A stretch of 55,690 bases of DNA from Arthrobacter sp. Br18 (GCF_000520555.1 NZ_KI914846.1:14268-69957), one strand, 5' to 3'; shown: positions 9,397 to 18,225, numbered from the stretch's first letter. Notes: a model not told the origin generated them from the sequence alone. Numbers and translations are program-made.

Positions 9397-10353
9397 ATGT
9401 TTTTCCATGTCCAGCAATTGATCAATGAGATCGTTCCGGATGAGCCCGATCCCGCGGCGGCGAACGCCCTGCAGGAGGGATTGGGCGGCCAGTTCGGCGA
9501 GATGCGCACGATGATGCAATACCTGTTCCAGAGCATGAATTTCCGTGGCGCGGCGGCAAAGCCGTACCGGGATCTGCTGCAGGGCATCGGCACGGAGGAG
9601 ATCAGCCATGTCGAGCTGATCGGTACCACCATCGCAAGGCTCCTTGACGGCTCGCCCCGCTACCAGGGCAAACCCGAAGACCCATTGGACACTCCCGGAG
9701 CCGGGGGCTCCATTCCGCTGAACCTCGCCCTCTCGGAGGGCAATATCCACCACTACCTGGTCGGCGCGCAGGGAGCCATGCCGGTGGACGCCGCCGGAAA
9801 CCCCTGGAGCGGAAGCTACGTCTACAACTCGGGCAACCTGCCCCTGGACCTGCTGTACAACCTGATGCTCGAGGCTACAGGCCGGCTGCAGAAATGCCGC
9901 ATCTACGAAATGACGGACAACAAGACAGCGCGGTCCACCGTCGCCTACCTCATCGTTCGCGACCAGGCACACGAGAACGGTTACGCCAAAGCACTCGAAA
10001 CACTCGGGGTGAACTGGAAGGCACTCCTTCCCATTCCCAAGACCAGTGCTGAAAAATTCCCTGAGGTGAAGAAGCTCCTCGACCTGGGCCTTCACAGCAA
10101 GCAGTACACCTTCGACCTGGGGAACCAGTCCGAAGCCGGAAAAATCTACCAGGGCCTTTCCCCTTCCAGGGACGGTTCCAATCTGAACCTCAGCGAGCAA
10201 GCTCCCGAAGGCGTGCCGTCGGTCATCGCGCCGGAACGCTACGAGGAATTTGCTCCCGGGCTGGACCCCGAGCTCCTCGAGCTCATCCAGGCCACGTCCG
10301 ACATGGAGATGGCGGATATCGACAACATGTTCGGTCCCGTCGGCAAGAGCTGA
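9397..10353 (+). CDS. Manganese (non-haem) catalase
   Basis: 318 residues, start fixed by a strong GAGGAGG eight bases before ATG. The dimanganese ligands expected for the family are present: Glu35, Glu68 and His71 (ExxH in GTEEISHVEL), Glu159 (LMLEATG) and His192 (RDQAHENGY). The long C-terminal tail is typical of the dodecameric spore-coat/stress type. It dismutates H2O2 in the cytosol without haem. Since the haem catalase gene at 50042 is frameshifted, this may be the main catalase from this window, if that lesion is real. Confidence 0.95.
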   Translation: MFFHVQQLINEIVPDEPDPAAANALQEGLGGQFGEMRTMMQYLFQSMNFRGAAAKPYRDLLQGIGTEEISHVELIGTTIARLLDGSPRYQGKPEDPLDTPGAGGSIPLNLALSEGNIHHYLVGAQGAMPVDAAGNPWSGSYVYNSGNLPLDLLYNLMLEATGRLQKCRIYEMTDNKTARSTVAYLIVRDQAHENGYAKALETLGVNWKALLPIPKTSAEKFPEVKKLLDLGLHSKQYTFDLGNQSEAGKIYQGLSPSRDGSNLNLSEQAPEGVPSVIAPERYEEFAPGLDPELLELIQATSDMEMADIDNMFGPVGKS

Positions 10354-10367
10354 GGAACCACGCAGGT

Positions 10368-10427
10368 GATGGACGGGAACCGGGCAGGGCGTGCCCGTCG
10401 GGGTGCCCTGCCCGGTTCCCGTCCATC
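10368..10427 (+). terminator. Strong hairpin after Mn catalase
   Basis: A perfect 23-bp inverted repeat (10368-10390 with 10405-10427) and a 14-nt loop, starting 15 bases past the catalase stop. There is no clear U-tract, so it may stabilise the mRNA 3' end as well as terminate. Confidence 0.75.
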
Positions 10428-10643
10428 GCTCGCGCAGCTACGCCTGCGAACACCGCCGACCACACCGCGCGCTGAGGTTCGCCCGGGTCAGACGTAGAGA
10501 GGCAACGATCGTCTGGACTCATCCCCCGGGGGACCCGCCTTGAGGCTGGGCCGGACGGAACGGAATTCTTCGACGCTCCCCGGGCTTGCCGCAGTCAGGG
10601 CAGCCAGTGAGTTGCCATCAGGAACCGTATGGTGAGGAGAGCG

Positions 10644-11658
10644 ATGATGACCCTGGTTGACTCGACGGCGGGGCCCGACGGCTCGAGAAAAAACACGGCG
10701 CTGGTAGTCGGTGCGTCCGGCATCGCGGGATCGGCCCTGGTGGACAAGCTCACCGCGGTCCGTCGCAGCGGCTCTGGCCCCGGAACATCCCACCCACGTG
10801 TTCTTCACGGCCTGGGCGCGCCAGGACTCCGAGGAGGAGAACATCCGGGTCAATGCGGGCATGCTGCGGAACCTCCTGGCGGCGCTTGCGGACAAACACG
10901 TGGCGCATGTAGCCCTCATGACCGGCCTGAAGCACTACCTCGGCCCCTTTGAGTCCTACGCGGCCGGAGAGATGGCGGACACTCCGTTCCATGAAGAGGA
11001 ACCCCGCCTGCCCGTGAGGAACATGTATTACGCCCAGGAGGACGAGCTGTGGTCCGGGGCCGCCACCCAGGGCTTCACCTGGTCCGCGCACCGCGCCCAC
11101 ACCGTTATCGGACATGCAGTCGGCAACGCCATGAATATGGGCCTGACGATCGCTGTTCAGGCCACCCTCTGCAAGGAGACGGGACAACCGTTCACCTTCC
11201 CCGGATCCGAAACGCAATGGAACGGCCTGACGGACATGACCGACGCCGGCCTTCTCGCCGATCACATGGTGTGGGCTTCAACAACTCCTGCCTACGCGGA
11301 CGAGGCTTTCAACGTCGTCAACGGCGACGTCTTCCGCTGGCGGTGGATGTGGCCGCGCCTCGCCGCTTATTCCGGCGTCGAGCCCGAAGGTTATCAGGAC
11401 GAGCCACGGCCGCTCGAGGTTCAGATGGCCGGCACGGAAGAGCTGTGGCAGCGCATAGCCGACACCGAGGGGCTTGCCGAGTCCCGGCTGGACCGTGTGG
11501 CGTCCTGGTGGCACACCGACGGTGATCTTGGCCGGAATATCGAGGTGGTCACGGATATGAGCAAGAGCCGGATCGCCGGGTTCACCGAATACCGGAGAAC
11601 CCTCGACGCATTCACCGACCTCTTCGACCGCTACCGGGCGGACAACCTCATCCCCTGA
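10644..11658 (+). pseudogene. PRISE-type (progesterone 5-beta-reductase/iridoid synthase-like) SDR, deleted near N-terminus
   Basis: The gene opens well (GAGGAGAG before ATG 10644) and encodes a nucleotide-binding motif ALVVGASGIAGSALVDKL, but at about 10752-10762 the reading moves to another frame. This frame continues as VAAALAPEHPTHVFFTAWARQD and runs intact to 11658 with family landmarks LMTGLKHYLGPFE, NMYYAQED, HTVIGHAVGNAMNMG and VVTDMSKSR. Between the parts only about 10 bases remain where family members have roughly 35 residues (second beta strand and NADPH phosphate-binding loop). A deletion of about 100 bases with frameshift is inferred. The C-terminal 300 residues are intact but lack the coenzyme motif. 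Confidence 0.85.
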
Positions 11659-11761
11659 GCCGGCTCCTGCCAGGAGCAGACAGCTTCTGGCGGGAGGAAC
11701 CGGCCAGCGGCGCGGCGTCTGCGGCGTGCCTGAATGCTATCCGCCGAGACTCCCGACTTGT

Positions 11762-11777
11762 GTTAGGCAGACCTAAC
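11762..11777. promoter_or_regulatory. Candidate DtxR/IdeR iron box
   Basis: GTTAGG-CAGA-CCTAAC is a perfect 6-bp palindrome 102 bases before the siderophore-binding protein gene. It shares TTAGG and CCTAAC with the left and inner-right parts of the actinobacterial DtxR/IdeR consensus (about 12 of 19 positions by eye). The downstream iron-uptake genes make iron repression likely. Confidence 0.6.
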
Positions 11778-11878
11778 AAGACAGCTTTCAGTGGCGCGCA
11801 GAATTAGAAAACACTTCTATGATCTATTGGCCGGCGCGCCTGCCATCGCGAGATGGCCCCACTACCTGGAGCAACGTT

Positions 11879-12823
11879 ATGAAGCCCCCCTCGAAGTCCG
11901 GCCTGATGGCCGGCGCCGCCGCTCTCTCATTGCTCACCCTCAGCGCCTGCGCACAGGAGGCGGAAGCGGAAACCGCGTCCAGCCCTGCATCGATGACGGT
12001 GGAGCACGCGCAGGGAACCACCGAGATCCCCGCAGATCCGGATACCGTCTTCACCTTCGACCTTGGCGTACTCGATACCCTCGACGCCCTCGACGTCCCG
12101 GTTGCCGGCGTCCCCCAAGCCAGCCTGCCTGAATCGCTCTCCCAGTACGGATCCGAGAACGTCGCCAACATCGGCACGCTGCAGGAACCCGACTTCGAAG
12201 CCACCAGCGCCGGGGACCCTGACCTGATCATCATTTCCGGCCGCACTGCTGATTACTACGAGGAGTTCAGCGAAATCGCCCCGACCATCGACCTCAGTGT
12301 CGTTGCGGCAGAGCCGATGCCTTCCTTCAGGGAAGTCACCACCACGCTCGGCACCATCTTCGGCAAGGAGGGCGCCGTCGAGGAAAAGCTGACTGCCCTT
12401 GATGCCCGCATCGAGGAAACCAGCGCTGCCGCCGCCGACGCCGGGACAGGCCTGATCGTCATGACCAGCGGCGGCGAAATGACCGCCTACGGTGCCGGCT
12501 CGCGGTTCGGCATGATCCACGACGCCCTCGGTGTCCCGACCGCAGCCGACGTGGCATCGGACGGCCGGCACAGGGAATCCATCTCCTTCGAGTTCATCGC
12601 CGAGACGAATCCGGACCACCTCTTCGTCATCGACCGTGACGTCGCCATCGGCGAGGCCGGGGATGCCGCATCCGCCGTCCTCGACAATGACCTCGTCAAC
12701 GGCACCAAGGCTGCGATGAACGGTGCCATCACCATGCTCGACCCCACGGCCTGGTACATCGTCGGATACGGCCTGAACAATGTGGACGCGATGGTCTCCG
12801 CCATCCAGGACGCAACAGCCTAG
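11879..12823 (+). CDS. Iron-siderophore ABC transporter substrate-binding lipoprotein
   Basis: 314 residues with a lipoprotein signal peptide ending in the lipobox LSAC (Cys24), then a periplasmic-binding-protein fold of the FecB/CeuA class (PF01497): AQGTTEIPADPDTVFTFDLGV, GTLQEPDFEA, and DLIIISGR. The wording resembles YclQ-type proteins that bind petrobactin or catecholate siderophores; the ligand is inference. It is anchored on the outer face of the membrane and should deliver iron-siderophore to a FecCD permease. Start ATG 11879 has GGAG upstream. Its own partner genes downstream are badly damaged, so uptake would need another transporter. Confidence 0.9.
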   Translation: MKPPSKSGLMAGAAALSLLTLSACAQEAEAETASSPASMTVEHAQGTTEIPADPDTVFTFDLGVLDTLDALDVPVAGVPQASLPESLSQYGSENVANIGTLQEPDFEATSAGDPDLIIISGRTADYYEEFSEIAPTIDLSVVAAEPMPSFREVTTTLGTIFGKEGAVEEKLTALDARIEETSAAAADAGTGLIVMTSGGEMTAYGAGSRFGMIHDALGVPTAADVASDGRHRESISFEFIAETNPDHLFVIDRDVAIGEAGDAASAVLDNDLVNGTKAAMNGAITMLDPTAWYIVGYGLNNVDAMVSAIQDATA

Positions 12824-12896
12824 GATTCCCCAGCCCCGGGGTCCAGCGCCTGTCGCCGGACCCCGGGGGAACGGATCGGAATAGACCACCACCGCC

Positions 12897-13341
12897 ATGC
12901 CCACCGAAAGTCCGGCCACAGGTTCCCCTGCCGCCGTCGTTCCCGCAGAACGACGGCGGTTCCCCCGCGCCGCCGGCCTCACCGCAGCCGCGACGGGAGT
13001 CCTCTGCCTCGCCGTCGTGAGCATGTTCATCGGCGTCAGCGACGTCTCGTTGAGCACGCTGCTGGCCGGTGACTCCGCGGCCTGGGACGTCTTCTGGATC
13101 AGCCGGGTGCCCCGCACGCTCAGCGTGGTCCTGACGGGCATGGCGCTCAGCATCGCCGGACTCATCCTGCAGCTCATGGTCCGCAACAAATTCGTCGAAC
13201 CCTCGACCGTGGGGACGGTGGAGTCGGCGTCGCTGGGCATCCTGGTGGTGACGATCTTCCTGCCAGCCGCCTCGCTCTTCACGAAAATGTCGACCGCGGT
13301 CGTCTTCGCGGCCGCGGGAACAGCGCTCTTCCTTCGCGTCC
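12897..13341 (+). pseudogene. FecCD-type siderophore permease, N-terminal fragment
   Basis: The first ~148 residues of an iron-siderophore permease: a leader, a membrane segment (AGLTAAATGVLCLAVVSMF), the family motif ISRVPRTLSVVLTGMALSIAGLILQ with a Met-Val-Arg-Asn-Lys continuation, and two more membrane segments. At about 13341 similarity ends abruptly and the frame runs on as meaningless Arg/His-rich residues to 13475. Normal proteins have about 330 residues and nine or ten segments. The end abuts the tail of an ATPase gene, so this is one edge of a deletion. Confidence 0.88.
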
Positions 13342-13500
13342 TGCTACTCCGACGACATCATCGCCATGTGCGACGGACGGATCATCCACCAGGGACCTCC
13401 GGCACTGATCATGCAGCCGGAGGTCCTGCGCGACATCTACGACATCGACATCCGGATCGAGGAGATCGACGGTAACCGGATCGGCGTGTACTTCGCCTGA
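13342..13500 (+). pseudogene. Siderophore ABC transporter ATPase, C-terminal remnant
   Basis: In the frame one base on from the permease, codons from 13342 read CYSDDIIAMCDGRIIHQG and continue to IEEIDGNRIGVYFA and TGA at 13498-13500. This is the last ~52 residues of a FepC/YclP-type ATPase (region after the H-loop). Walker A, signature and Walker B are absent. The usual gene order SBP-permease-permease-ATPase predicts that about 2 kb has been removed between this point and 13341. Confidence 0.85.
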
Positions 13501-13583
13501 CCCCCATCCCGCCTTTGATGGTGTCGGGAGTGCCATGTATCCAAGCGGCTTTCAGCGTCTACCTCCCTTGAGATACGCCACCC

Positions 13584-13619
13584 TTGACGTGACACCACGC
13601 TGACGCCACAATGGTGTCA
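13584..13619 (+). promoter_or_regulatory. Promoter with palindromic operator, probably leaderless transcript
   Basis: A -35 TTGACG (13584-13589), 17-bp spacer and -10 CACAAT (13607-13612) put transcription start at or next to the ATG at 13619, so the mRNA is probably leaderless. TGACACCA (13590-13597) and TGGTGTCA (13612-13619) are perfect inverted copies 22 bp apart, two helical turns, flanking the promoter core. A third, 7-of-8 copy lies near 13519. The site fits an operator for the RHH protein encoded immediately downstream. Confidence 0.65.
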
Positions 13620-14143
13620 TGGATCTCCAGAGCTACGTGAACGACCTCCACCACCAGTTGGGAATTGCGGCCGATGCGGGCGGGGAGGAGACTCGCGAGC
13701 TGGCCGACCGACTCACCGCACCATTGGAAAGCGCAACGCGTCTCATGTTGTTGGAAGCACTCACGGCGGCGGCGAGCGAAATCACCCGGGAACTCGCACC
13801 GGGTTCAGTGGATGTCCGCCTTCGCGGACGGAATCCCGAGTTCGTGGTGACGCCACCCGCGACCAGCGCGGACCTTGATGATGCAGCCGATGACCGGATT
13901 CCGGATCGCCCTCCCAGAAGTGCGCCGATCGACCCCGAGGAGAGTGGAACGTCGCGGTTCACGCTGCGTCTGCCGGATCACCTCAAATCACGGGTCGAGG
14001 AAGCGTCCGCCCGCGAGAGGCTCTCGGTCAATTCGTGGCTTGTCCGATCCATCACTGCGTCCCTCGACCAGGCCGACACCGGCCCGCGGGCAGGAGGGCG
14101 GAAGCCATCCACCGGACGCCGCTACAGCGGGTGGGTGCAGTAG
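13619..14143 (+). CDS. HicB-family ribbon-helix-helix protein
   Basis: 174 residues. The C-terminal third (residues about 112-150, SRFTLRLPDHLKSRVEEASA then LSVNSWLVRSI) is a typical ribbon-helix-helix DNA-binding domain as in HicB/Arc proteins. The N-terminal ~75 residues form a small alpha/beta region without the usual HicB RNase-H-like core. No HicA toxin (dsRBD-like, ~60 residues) is adjacent, so it is unlikely to be a classic antitoxin. It lies 61 bases before a DUF4097 gene, a pairing I know from other actinobacteria, and probably represses its own promoter through the palindrome at 13590-13619. Confidence 0.8.
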   Translation: MDLQSYVNDLHHQLGIAADAGGEETRELADRLTAPLESATRLMLLEALTAAASEITRELAPGSVDVRLRGRNPEFVVTPPATSADLDDAADDRIPDRPPRSAPIDPEESGTSRFTLRLPDHLKSRVEEASARERLSVNSWLVRSITASLDQADTGPRAGGRKPSTGRRYSGWVQ

Positions 14144-14204
14144 CCCGCCCACCCGCCACTCCCTGTTCCCATGCACCTACTGAGTTCCCCGAAGGAAGCC
14201 CTCC

Positions 14205-15107
14205 ATGTCGATCTTCGAAACGCCAGGCCCGATCTCCCTCGCCGTCGAACTCAACCTCGGCGACGTCCGCATCACCGCGAGCGACCGCACCGACACTGCC
14301 GTCGACGTGCGTCCGAGCAACGAATCCAAAGGTTCCGATGTGCGGGCAGCGGAACAGACGCGCGTCGAATACTTCAACGGCACCCTGCTCATCAAGGGGC
14401 CCAAGGAATGGAAACGATACGCAATACTGAGCGGCAACGGCTCCATCGACGTCGATGTCCGCCTTCCCTCGCACTCCGACGTTCGCGGCGATGCCGGGAT
14501 GGGAACCTTCCAGTGCGACGGAGAACTCGGACGATGCGATCTTCGAACCGGTATGGGCACAGTGCGGCTCGATCGGACCGCTTCCATGAAAGCCGAGTCC
14601 GGCTACGGCGACATCATCGTGGACCGGGCAGCCGGCAATCTCGAAGCCAAGACAGGATCAGGTGATATCACGATCCGCGGGATCGACGGCTCGGCACACA
14701 TCAAGAACTCGGACGGAGATATCGACATCGATGAGATTGCCGGTGATCTCCACGTCAAGGCCGCGAACGGCGATATCTCCATCGGACGGGCGCAAGCCTC
14801 CATCTCTGCAAAGTCCGCCAACGGCAACGTCCGGGTCGAAGAGATAACGCGCGGCTCGGTGGTCCTTGAGACGGCAGCCGGCAATGTTGCCGTCGGCATC
14901 GCCGAAGGCACCACGGCCTGGCTGGACGCGAGCACACAATACGGGCACGTCCGTAACTCGCTGAGCCCGAGCAGCGGCCCGGATGGAGGCGGGGAAACCG
15001 CCGAGATTCGTGCCCGCACCTCGTACGGTGACATCGAGGCCCACCGCTCGGTTCGGACGAGGCTCGAAACGGAAAGTCGTAGCCGCCCAGCCGACCCGCA
15101 GAATTGA
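14205..15107 (+). CDS. DUF4097 beta-strand repeat protein
   Basis: 300 residues built from repeated ~20-residue beta units, for example GDIIVDRAAGNLEAKTGSG, GDITIRGIDGSAHIKNSDG and GDLHVKAANGDISIG, predicting a right-handed beta-solenoid as in DUF4097 proteins. No signal peptide or membrane segment, so cytosolic. The biochemical role of the family is not established. Co-transcription with the RHH gene 61 bases upstream suggests that the solenoid protein is the partner or effector of that regulator. Confidence 0.85.
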   Translation: MSIFETPGPISLAVELNLGDVRITASDRTDTAVDVRPSNESKGSDVRAAEQTRVEYFNGTLLIKGPKEWKRYAILSGNGSIDVDVRLPSHSDVRGDAGMGTFQCDGELGRCDLRTGMGTVRLDRTASMKAESGYGDIIVDRAAGNLEAKTGSGDITIRGIDGSAHIKNSDGDIDIDEIAGDLHVKAANGDISIGRAQASISAKSANGNVRVEEITRGSVVLETAAGNVAVGIAEGTTAWLDASTQYGHVRNSLSPSSGPDGGGETAEIRARTSYGDIEAHRSVRTRLETESRSRPADPQN

Positions 15108-15149
15108 ACGGGTGCGGAGGCGTACAAAGCAAAAACCTCCGGAAGCAGA

Positions 15150-15281
15150 ATGCTGCCCAACCGCCGCCGCGAAGGCAAGGACGATGATCTTGACGCGATC
15201 ACCGCAGCCCGCGCCGCAGCGACTTGGAACTGCTACGACGATGAGGGCGAGCGGCGGGCTGCTGACCCGGACTTTGGTTAA
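15150..15281 (+). pseudogene. Possible IS110-type transposase remnant
   Basis: A 43-codon stretch encodes PNRRREGKDDDLDAITAARAA, resembling the conserved GK-D-DA-AAR region of IS110-family DEDD transposases. Nothing before or after it continues the protein and no inverted repeats are seen. The surrounding 15108-15456 contains no other supportable gene. Weak evidence; it may be chance. Confidence 0.3.
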
Positions 15282-15456
15282 GCCAGCCTCGCAGACTCCG
15301 AAGCTGAGTCAGGGCGCACGACGGTCGCAGGAAGGGCGTCTCCATGCCTCCTTTGTACTCTTCGCCATCGTACGCGAGTGCGCTGGAAAGCCGAGTGCCG
15401 GGACCTCATCCTTCCGGATGAGGTCCCGGCACGTGGCGTCCGATGCCGGCCGCGAC

Positions 15457-17715
15457 CTACTTCTTCAGCGTGAGCACCAGTTTGGGTGCGGCGGTGCTGC
15501 CGGCCTCCTTGGAATTGAGGTCCAGGCCGTCGCTGCTGCTGGAGTCGATGCCGAGTGAGAGCTGTTGGCCGAGCTCACCGGTCAGGCCGCTGATTGTCAG
15601 GGGAACGCTGTAGTTGGTGTTGGTCGCTGTCGGGCCGAGCGTGCCGACGCTGGTGCTAAGCGCCGGCTTGTTGTCGTAGGTGATGGCGGGCTCGGTCCAG
15701 CTGTCAACGGCGACCAGCTTGACGTTCTGCATACCCGTCGACCCGCTCCCGGCACTACGCAGCTGCAGCGTCGCACTCTCCAGCGTCCTACCCGCATACG
15801 CGGAAAGGTTGAACTTCAGGTACGTGACCTCCAGTGGGCTGCTGTCCACACCCAACATGGTGCTCGTGCCATAGTTCGTCGTCGTCGCCCCACTCGACAC
15901 ATAGCTGTCAGCGGTGGCCGGAATCGTGACGGTCTCCGAAGTGCCGCCCGCGGCAGCCGCTGTGGTGAAGGTCCAGGTCCTGTCCGACGCCAATGGATTA
16001 CCGGCGACGTCCTTCACTCCACCGGAGCCGCCCTTGATCGTTGCCGTGTACGTCGTACCCGGTGCCAGATCCGCACCCGGGTTCAGCGTCGCAACATTGC
16101 CCGTGCTGCTGTACATCACAGCAGCCGGAACCGCCGTCGTCCCCGCCTTCAACGTGAACGTGCTCGAGGTGACCGTCGCCGCATTCATCGGCTCCGAGAA
16201 CGTCCCCGTCACATTTGCCGTCACCGCCACGCCGGTCACACCAGCAGCCGGAGACGTCGCCGTCACCGTCGGAGCCGTCGTATCGCCACCACCACCGCCA
16301 CTACCAACGCTGGGGTCGTAATAGTGCCAGTACCGGCTTGTGGCGTTGACATCGGCGAGCACCAGCAGACCGCTGCTGGCCGTCCCTCGCGCCGCACTGT
16401 TGAGGTTCTGCTTCGTCGACGTCACGTTGTGGACATACTGGTCGGCGTCCACGATGCGAGCCGTCTTCGTGGTGGTGAAGCTGATGTTGCTCAGCGGTGA
16501 GGACTTCTCGTAGATCGCGCCCCCCGAGCTGGTGCAGACACCAGCGTTCGTCGTGCCGCTCGACTTCGGATAGGTAGCAAAGGTACGCAACCTTTGCGTG
16601 CTCTCATCGATCAGGACGATCACCCGGTTCGGGCACTCCGCCACGGTCGCGATCGTGTGCACCGACCACGTCGTGCCGCTCAGTTTCAGCAGCTGTATCA
16701 GCGGCTGGGACGAGGACGTGAACGATGTCTTGATTGCGGCGAAAACCAGACCATTCGAGGCGGAGTCCAGCCACTTCAGGTTCATATGGTCATCACCGCT
16801 GCGCTGGCCCGAAACCGCCGTCACCGGAGCTGTCCAGGCGGTGTCGGATGCTCCATCGACGTGGTAGCTCCAATACATGCCGTCAGTGGCATCGCCGACC
16901 TGCCGGCTCCACATCACGCCCATTTTGTTCCCGTCGAACGCGATCACCGCCGACGTGTCGTCCACGGACACGTTGCTCGATGACGCAGGATGCGGGAACG
17001 GCGTCCCCCACGTCCTGCCATCCGTGCCAGTGACGTTCAGGTAGATCCGGTTCCCCTGCTGCCAGGTGGCCCACACCCGACCCGTCGAGTCCTTGTCGAT
17101 GGTCAGGGCCTCGACGCGCTGGTTGTTGATCTGTGTAGAGCTCAGCAGCGTGTACGTCTTCGTGCTCGAGTTGTAGCTGTAGCTCCGCATCGTCGTCGGG
17201 AAGTTCGGCTCAGCCGGCAGTCCGTCATTAACGAACCGATAGCTCGCCACATACAACGTCTTGGCCTTGTCGTCCCACAAGACGTCATGATGCGTGTTTG
17301 CCCGCGTGTCGGTCGCTACACGGGTATCGACCCACGAGCTCGTCGGGCCATTGAACCGGAAGATATGAAAATCCGAGCTAGCAGTGTCCCACAGGTTCCC
17401 CCACCAGATCCCGTCGTTGAACCACAACCCACTCGTCGCCCGCTTCGAACCCGTCGGCGTCCCAGTCCCCGAATGCGACGGACCCTCAACCCCAACATCT
17501 CCCGGATCAGCCGACGCCACAACCGGCCCCACTAGACCACCCGGCACCAACAGCAGCGCTGCCAGCACTGCTGCCAGTAGTGCATGGAGCCGAAGATTCC
17601 GCGATCTGTGTGGACGAAGACCAGCCGACCGGCCGCCTCCCCGCCTCAAGCCAAGCCAGGAAGTCCTGCTACCTCCACAAAGCACGCCGTTGTGAGAAGA
17701 TCCATGATCGAGCAT
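15457..17715 (-). CDS. Large secreted protein: beta-propeller, Ig-like and CBM96/DNRLRE domains
   Basis: 752 residues. An Arg-rich n-region leads to a hydrophobic signal segment at about 44-68 (LHALLAAVLAALLLVPGGL) with cleavage likely near ASA. Residues ~85-450 contain BNR/propeller-like blades (HHDVLWDDKAKTLYVASYRF, WATWQQGNRIYLNVTG). A Gly-rich linker follows near 470, then a Big_5-type Ig domain (TSPAAGVTGVAVTANVTGTF ... SEPM) and a C-terminal CBM96-type DNRLRE domain (ATADSYVSS...TYLKFNLSAYAGRTL). It is exported and probably binds or processes a surface or environmental glycan. The 43-residue n-region is long, so a downstream start is possible. No glycan enzymes adjoin it. Confidence 0.8.
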   Translation of the reverse strand: MLDHGSSHNGVLCGGSRTSWLGLRRGGGRSAGLRPHRSRNLRLHALLAAVLAALLLVPGGLVGPVVASADPGDVGVEGPSHSGTGTPTGSKRATSGLWFNDGIWWGNLWDTASSDFHIFRFNGPTSSWVDTRVATDTRANTHHDVLWDDKAKTLYVASYRFVNDGLPAEPNFPTTMRSYSYNSSTKTYTLLSSTQINNQRVEALTIDKDSTGRVWATWQQGNRIYLNVTGTDGRTWGTPFPHPASSSNVSVDDTSAVIAFDGNKMGVMWSRQVGDATDGMYWSYHVDGASDTAWTAPVTAVSGQRSGDDHMNLKWLDSASNGLVFAAIKTSFTSSSQPLIQLLKLSGTTWSVHTIATVAECPNRVIVLIDESTQRLRTFATYPKSSGTTNAGVCTSSGGAIYEKSSPLSNISFTTTKTARIVDADQYVHNVTSTKQNLNSAARGTASSGLLVLADVNATSRYWHYYDPSVGSGGGGGDTTAPTVTATSPAAGVTGVAVTANVTGTFSEPMNAATVTSSTFTLKAGTTAVPAAVMYSSTGNVATLNPGADLAPGTTYTATIKGGSGGVKDVAGNPLASDRTWTFTTAAAAGGTSETVTIPATADSYVSSGATTTNYGTSTMLGVDSSPLEVTYLKFNLSAYAGRTLESATLQLRSAGSGSTGMQNVKLVAVDSWTEPAITYDNKPALSTSVGTLGPTATNTNYSVPLTISGLTGELGQQLSLGIDSSSSDGLDLNSKEAGSTAAPKLVLTLKK

Positions 17716-18056
17716 TGTTGCTCCCCGGAATTGAACGTTGACCGTCGATTCCCCAGTGCGTACAGTCTCAATTGTTCAAGCATCGAAAGCAACCCCCAAT
17801 TGTGATGACCCTGGACTCGGCCGTGGCGGAGACTGCCGTCCGTCGCCCCGGTGTTGCGATGCTGCGGTCGCCGAGCCCGCATACCGACAGCACCCAGGTG
17901 CGCGAAGACGAGGACGATGCCCAGGTGTGGTACCCGATGCGGGCCGCAGGCAGTGTTTGACCCCCCACGCGCCGCCGCAGAGGAGAGGAAGAGGACAGCG
18001 CCGAAGCCGTGGCGAATCATCGCGGTGACCGGGGCGGCCGGCATGACACTTGAAAT
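17716..18056. other. Intergenic region without a supported gene
   Basis: About 340 bases between the secreted-protein start and the tRNA-Met terminator. Open frames on both strands (for example 17772-17960 plus and the minus extension to 18044) have no recognisable motif or convincing ribosome site, so I call none. The promoter of the secreted protein should lie here. Confidence 0.5.
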
Positions 18057-18095
18057 AAAAGCAGGTCAGGGGAAGTATGCCCCTGACCTGCTTTT
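18057..18095 (-). terminator. Intrinsic terminator of tRNA-Met
   Basis: A perfect 16-bp stem (18057-18072 with 18080-18095) and 7-nt loop directly after the tRNA, ending in a T-run on the minus strand. The stem begins within the encoded CCA. Confidence 0.9.
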
Positions 18096-18171
18096 GGTAG
18101 CGGTGCCGGGACTCGATCCCGGGACCTCACGATTATGAGTCGTGCGCTCTAACCAGCTGAGCTACACCGCC
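18095..18171 (-). tRNA. tRNA-Met (anticodon CAU), CCA encoded
   Basis: The minus strand folds into a cloverleaf: acceptor GGCGGTG paired with CACCGCT, D-arm AGCTCAGCTGG, anticodon loop CTCATAA, T-arm GGTTCGA-type sequence, and a 3' ACCA. CAU is read as elongator Met; a lysidine-modified Ile2 tRNA cannot be excluded without a model, and the G1-U72 pair is unusual. Confidence 0.9.
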
Positions 18172-18225
18172 ATAAATGAGCGTGCCCGCAACCACATTTT
18201 ATCGTGTGCGGGCCCCTCATTCGAG

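Noticed and set aside
11927-13282. Long minus-strand frame opposite the siderophore-binding protein
   Set aside because: No motif, and the plus strand has an evident lipoprotein.
12897-13475. A fused permease protein with a basic tail
   Set aside because: The last part is a frameshifted reading of an ATPase 3' end and has no permease character.
13619-14143. HicAB toxin-antitoxin pair
   Set aside because: No HicA-like toxin gene lies on either side; the partner is a DUF4097 protein.
15565-16500. Arg/His-rich plus-strand frame
   Set aside because: Antisense shadow of the secreted protein; composition is that of a wrong frame.
17646-18044. A 132-residue minus-strand protein overlapping the secreted protein start
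   Set aside because: No recognised domain; its N-terminal half overlaps the region upstream of the secreted gene, and no ribosome site is clear.
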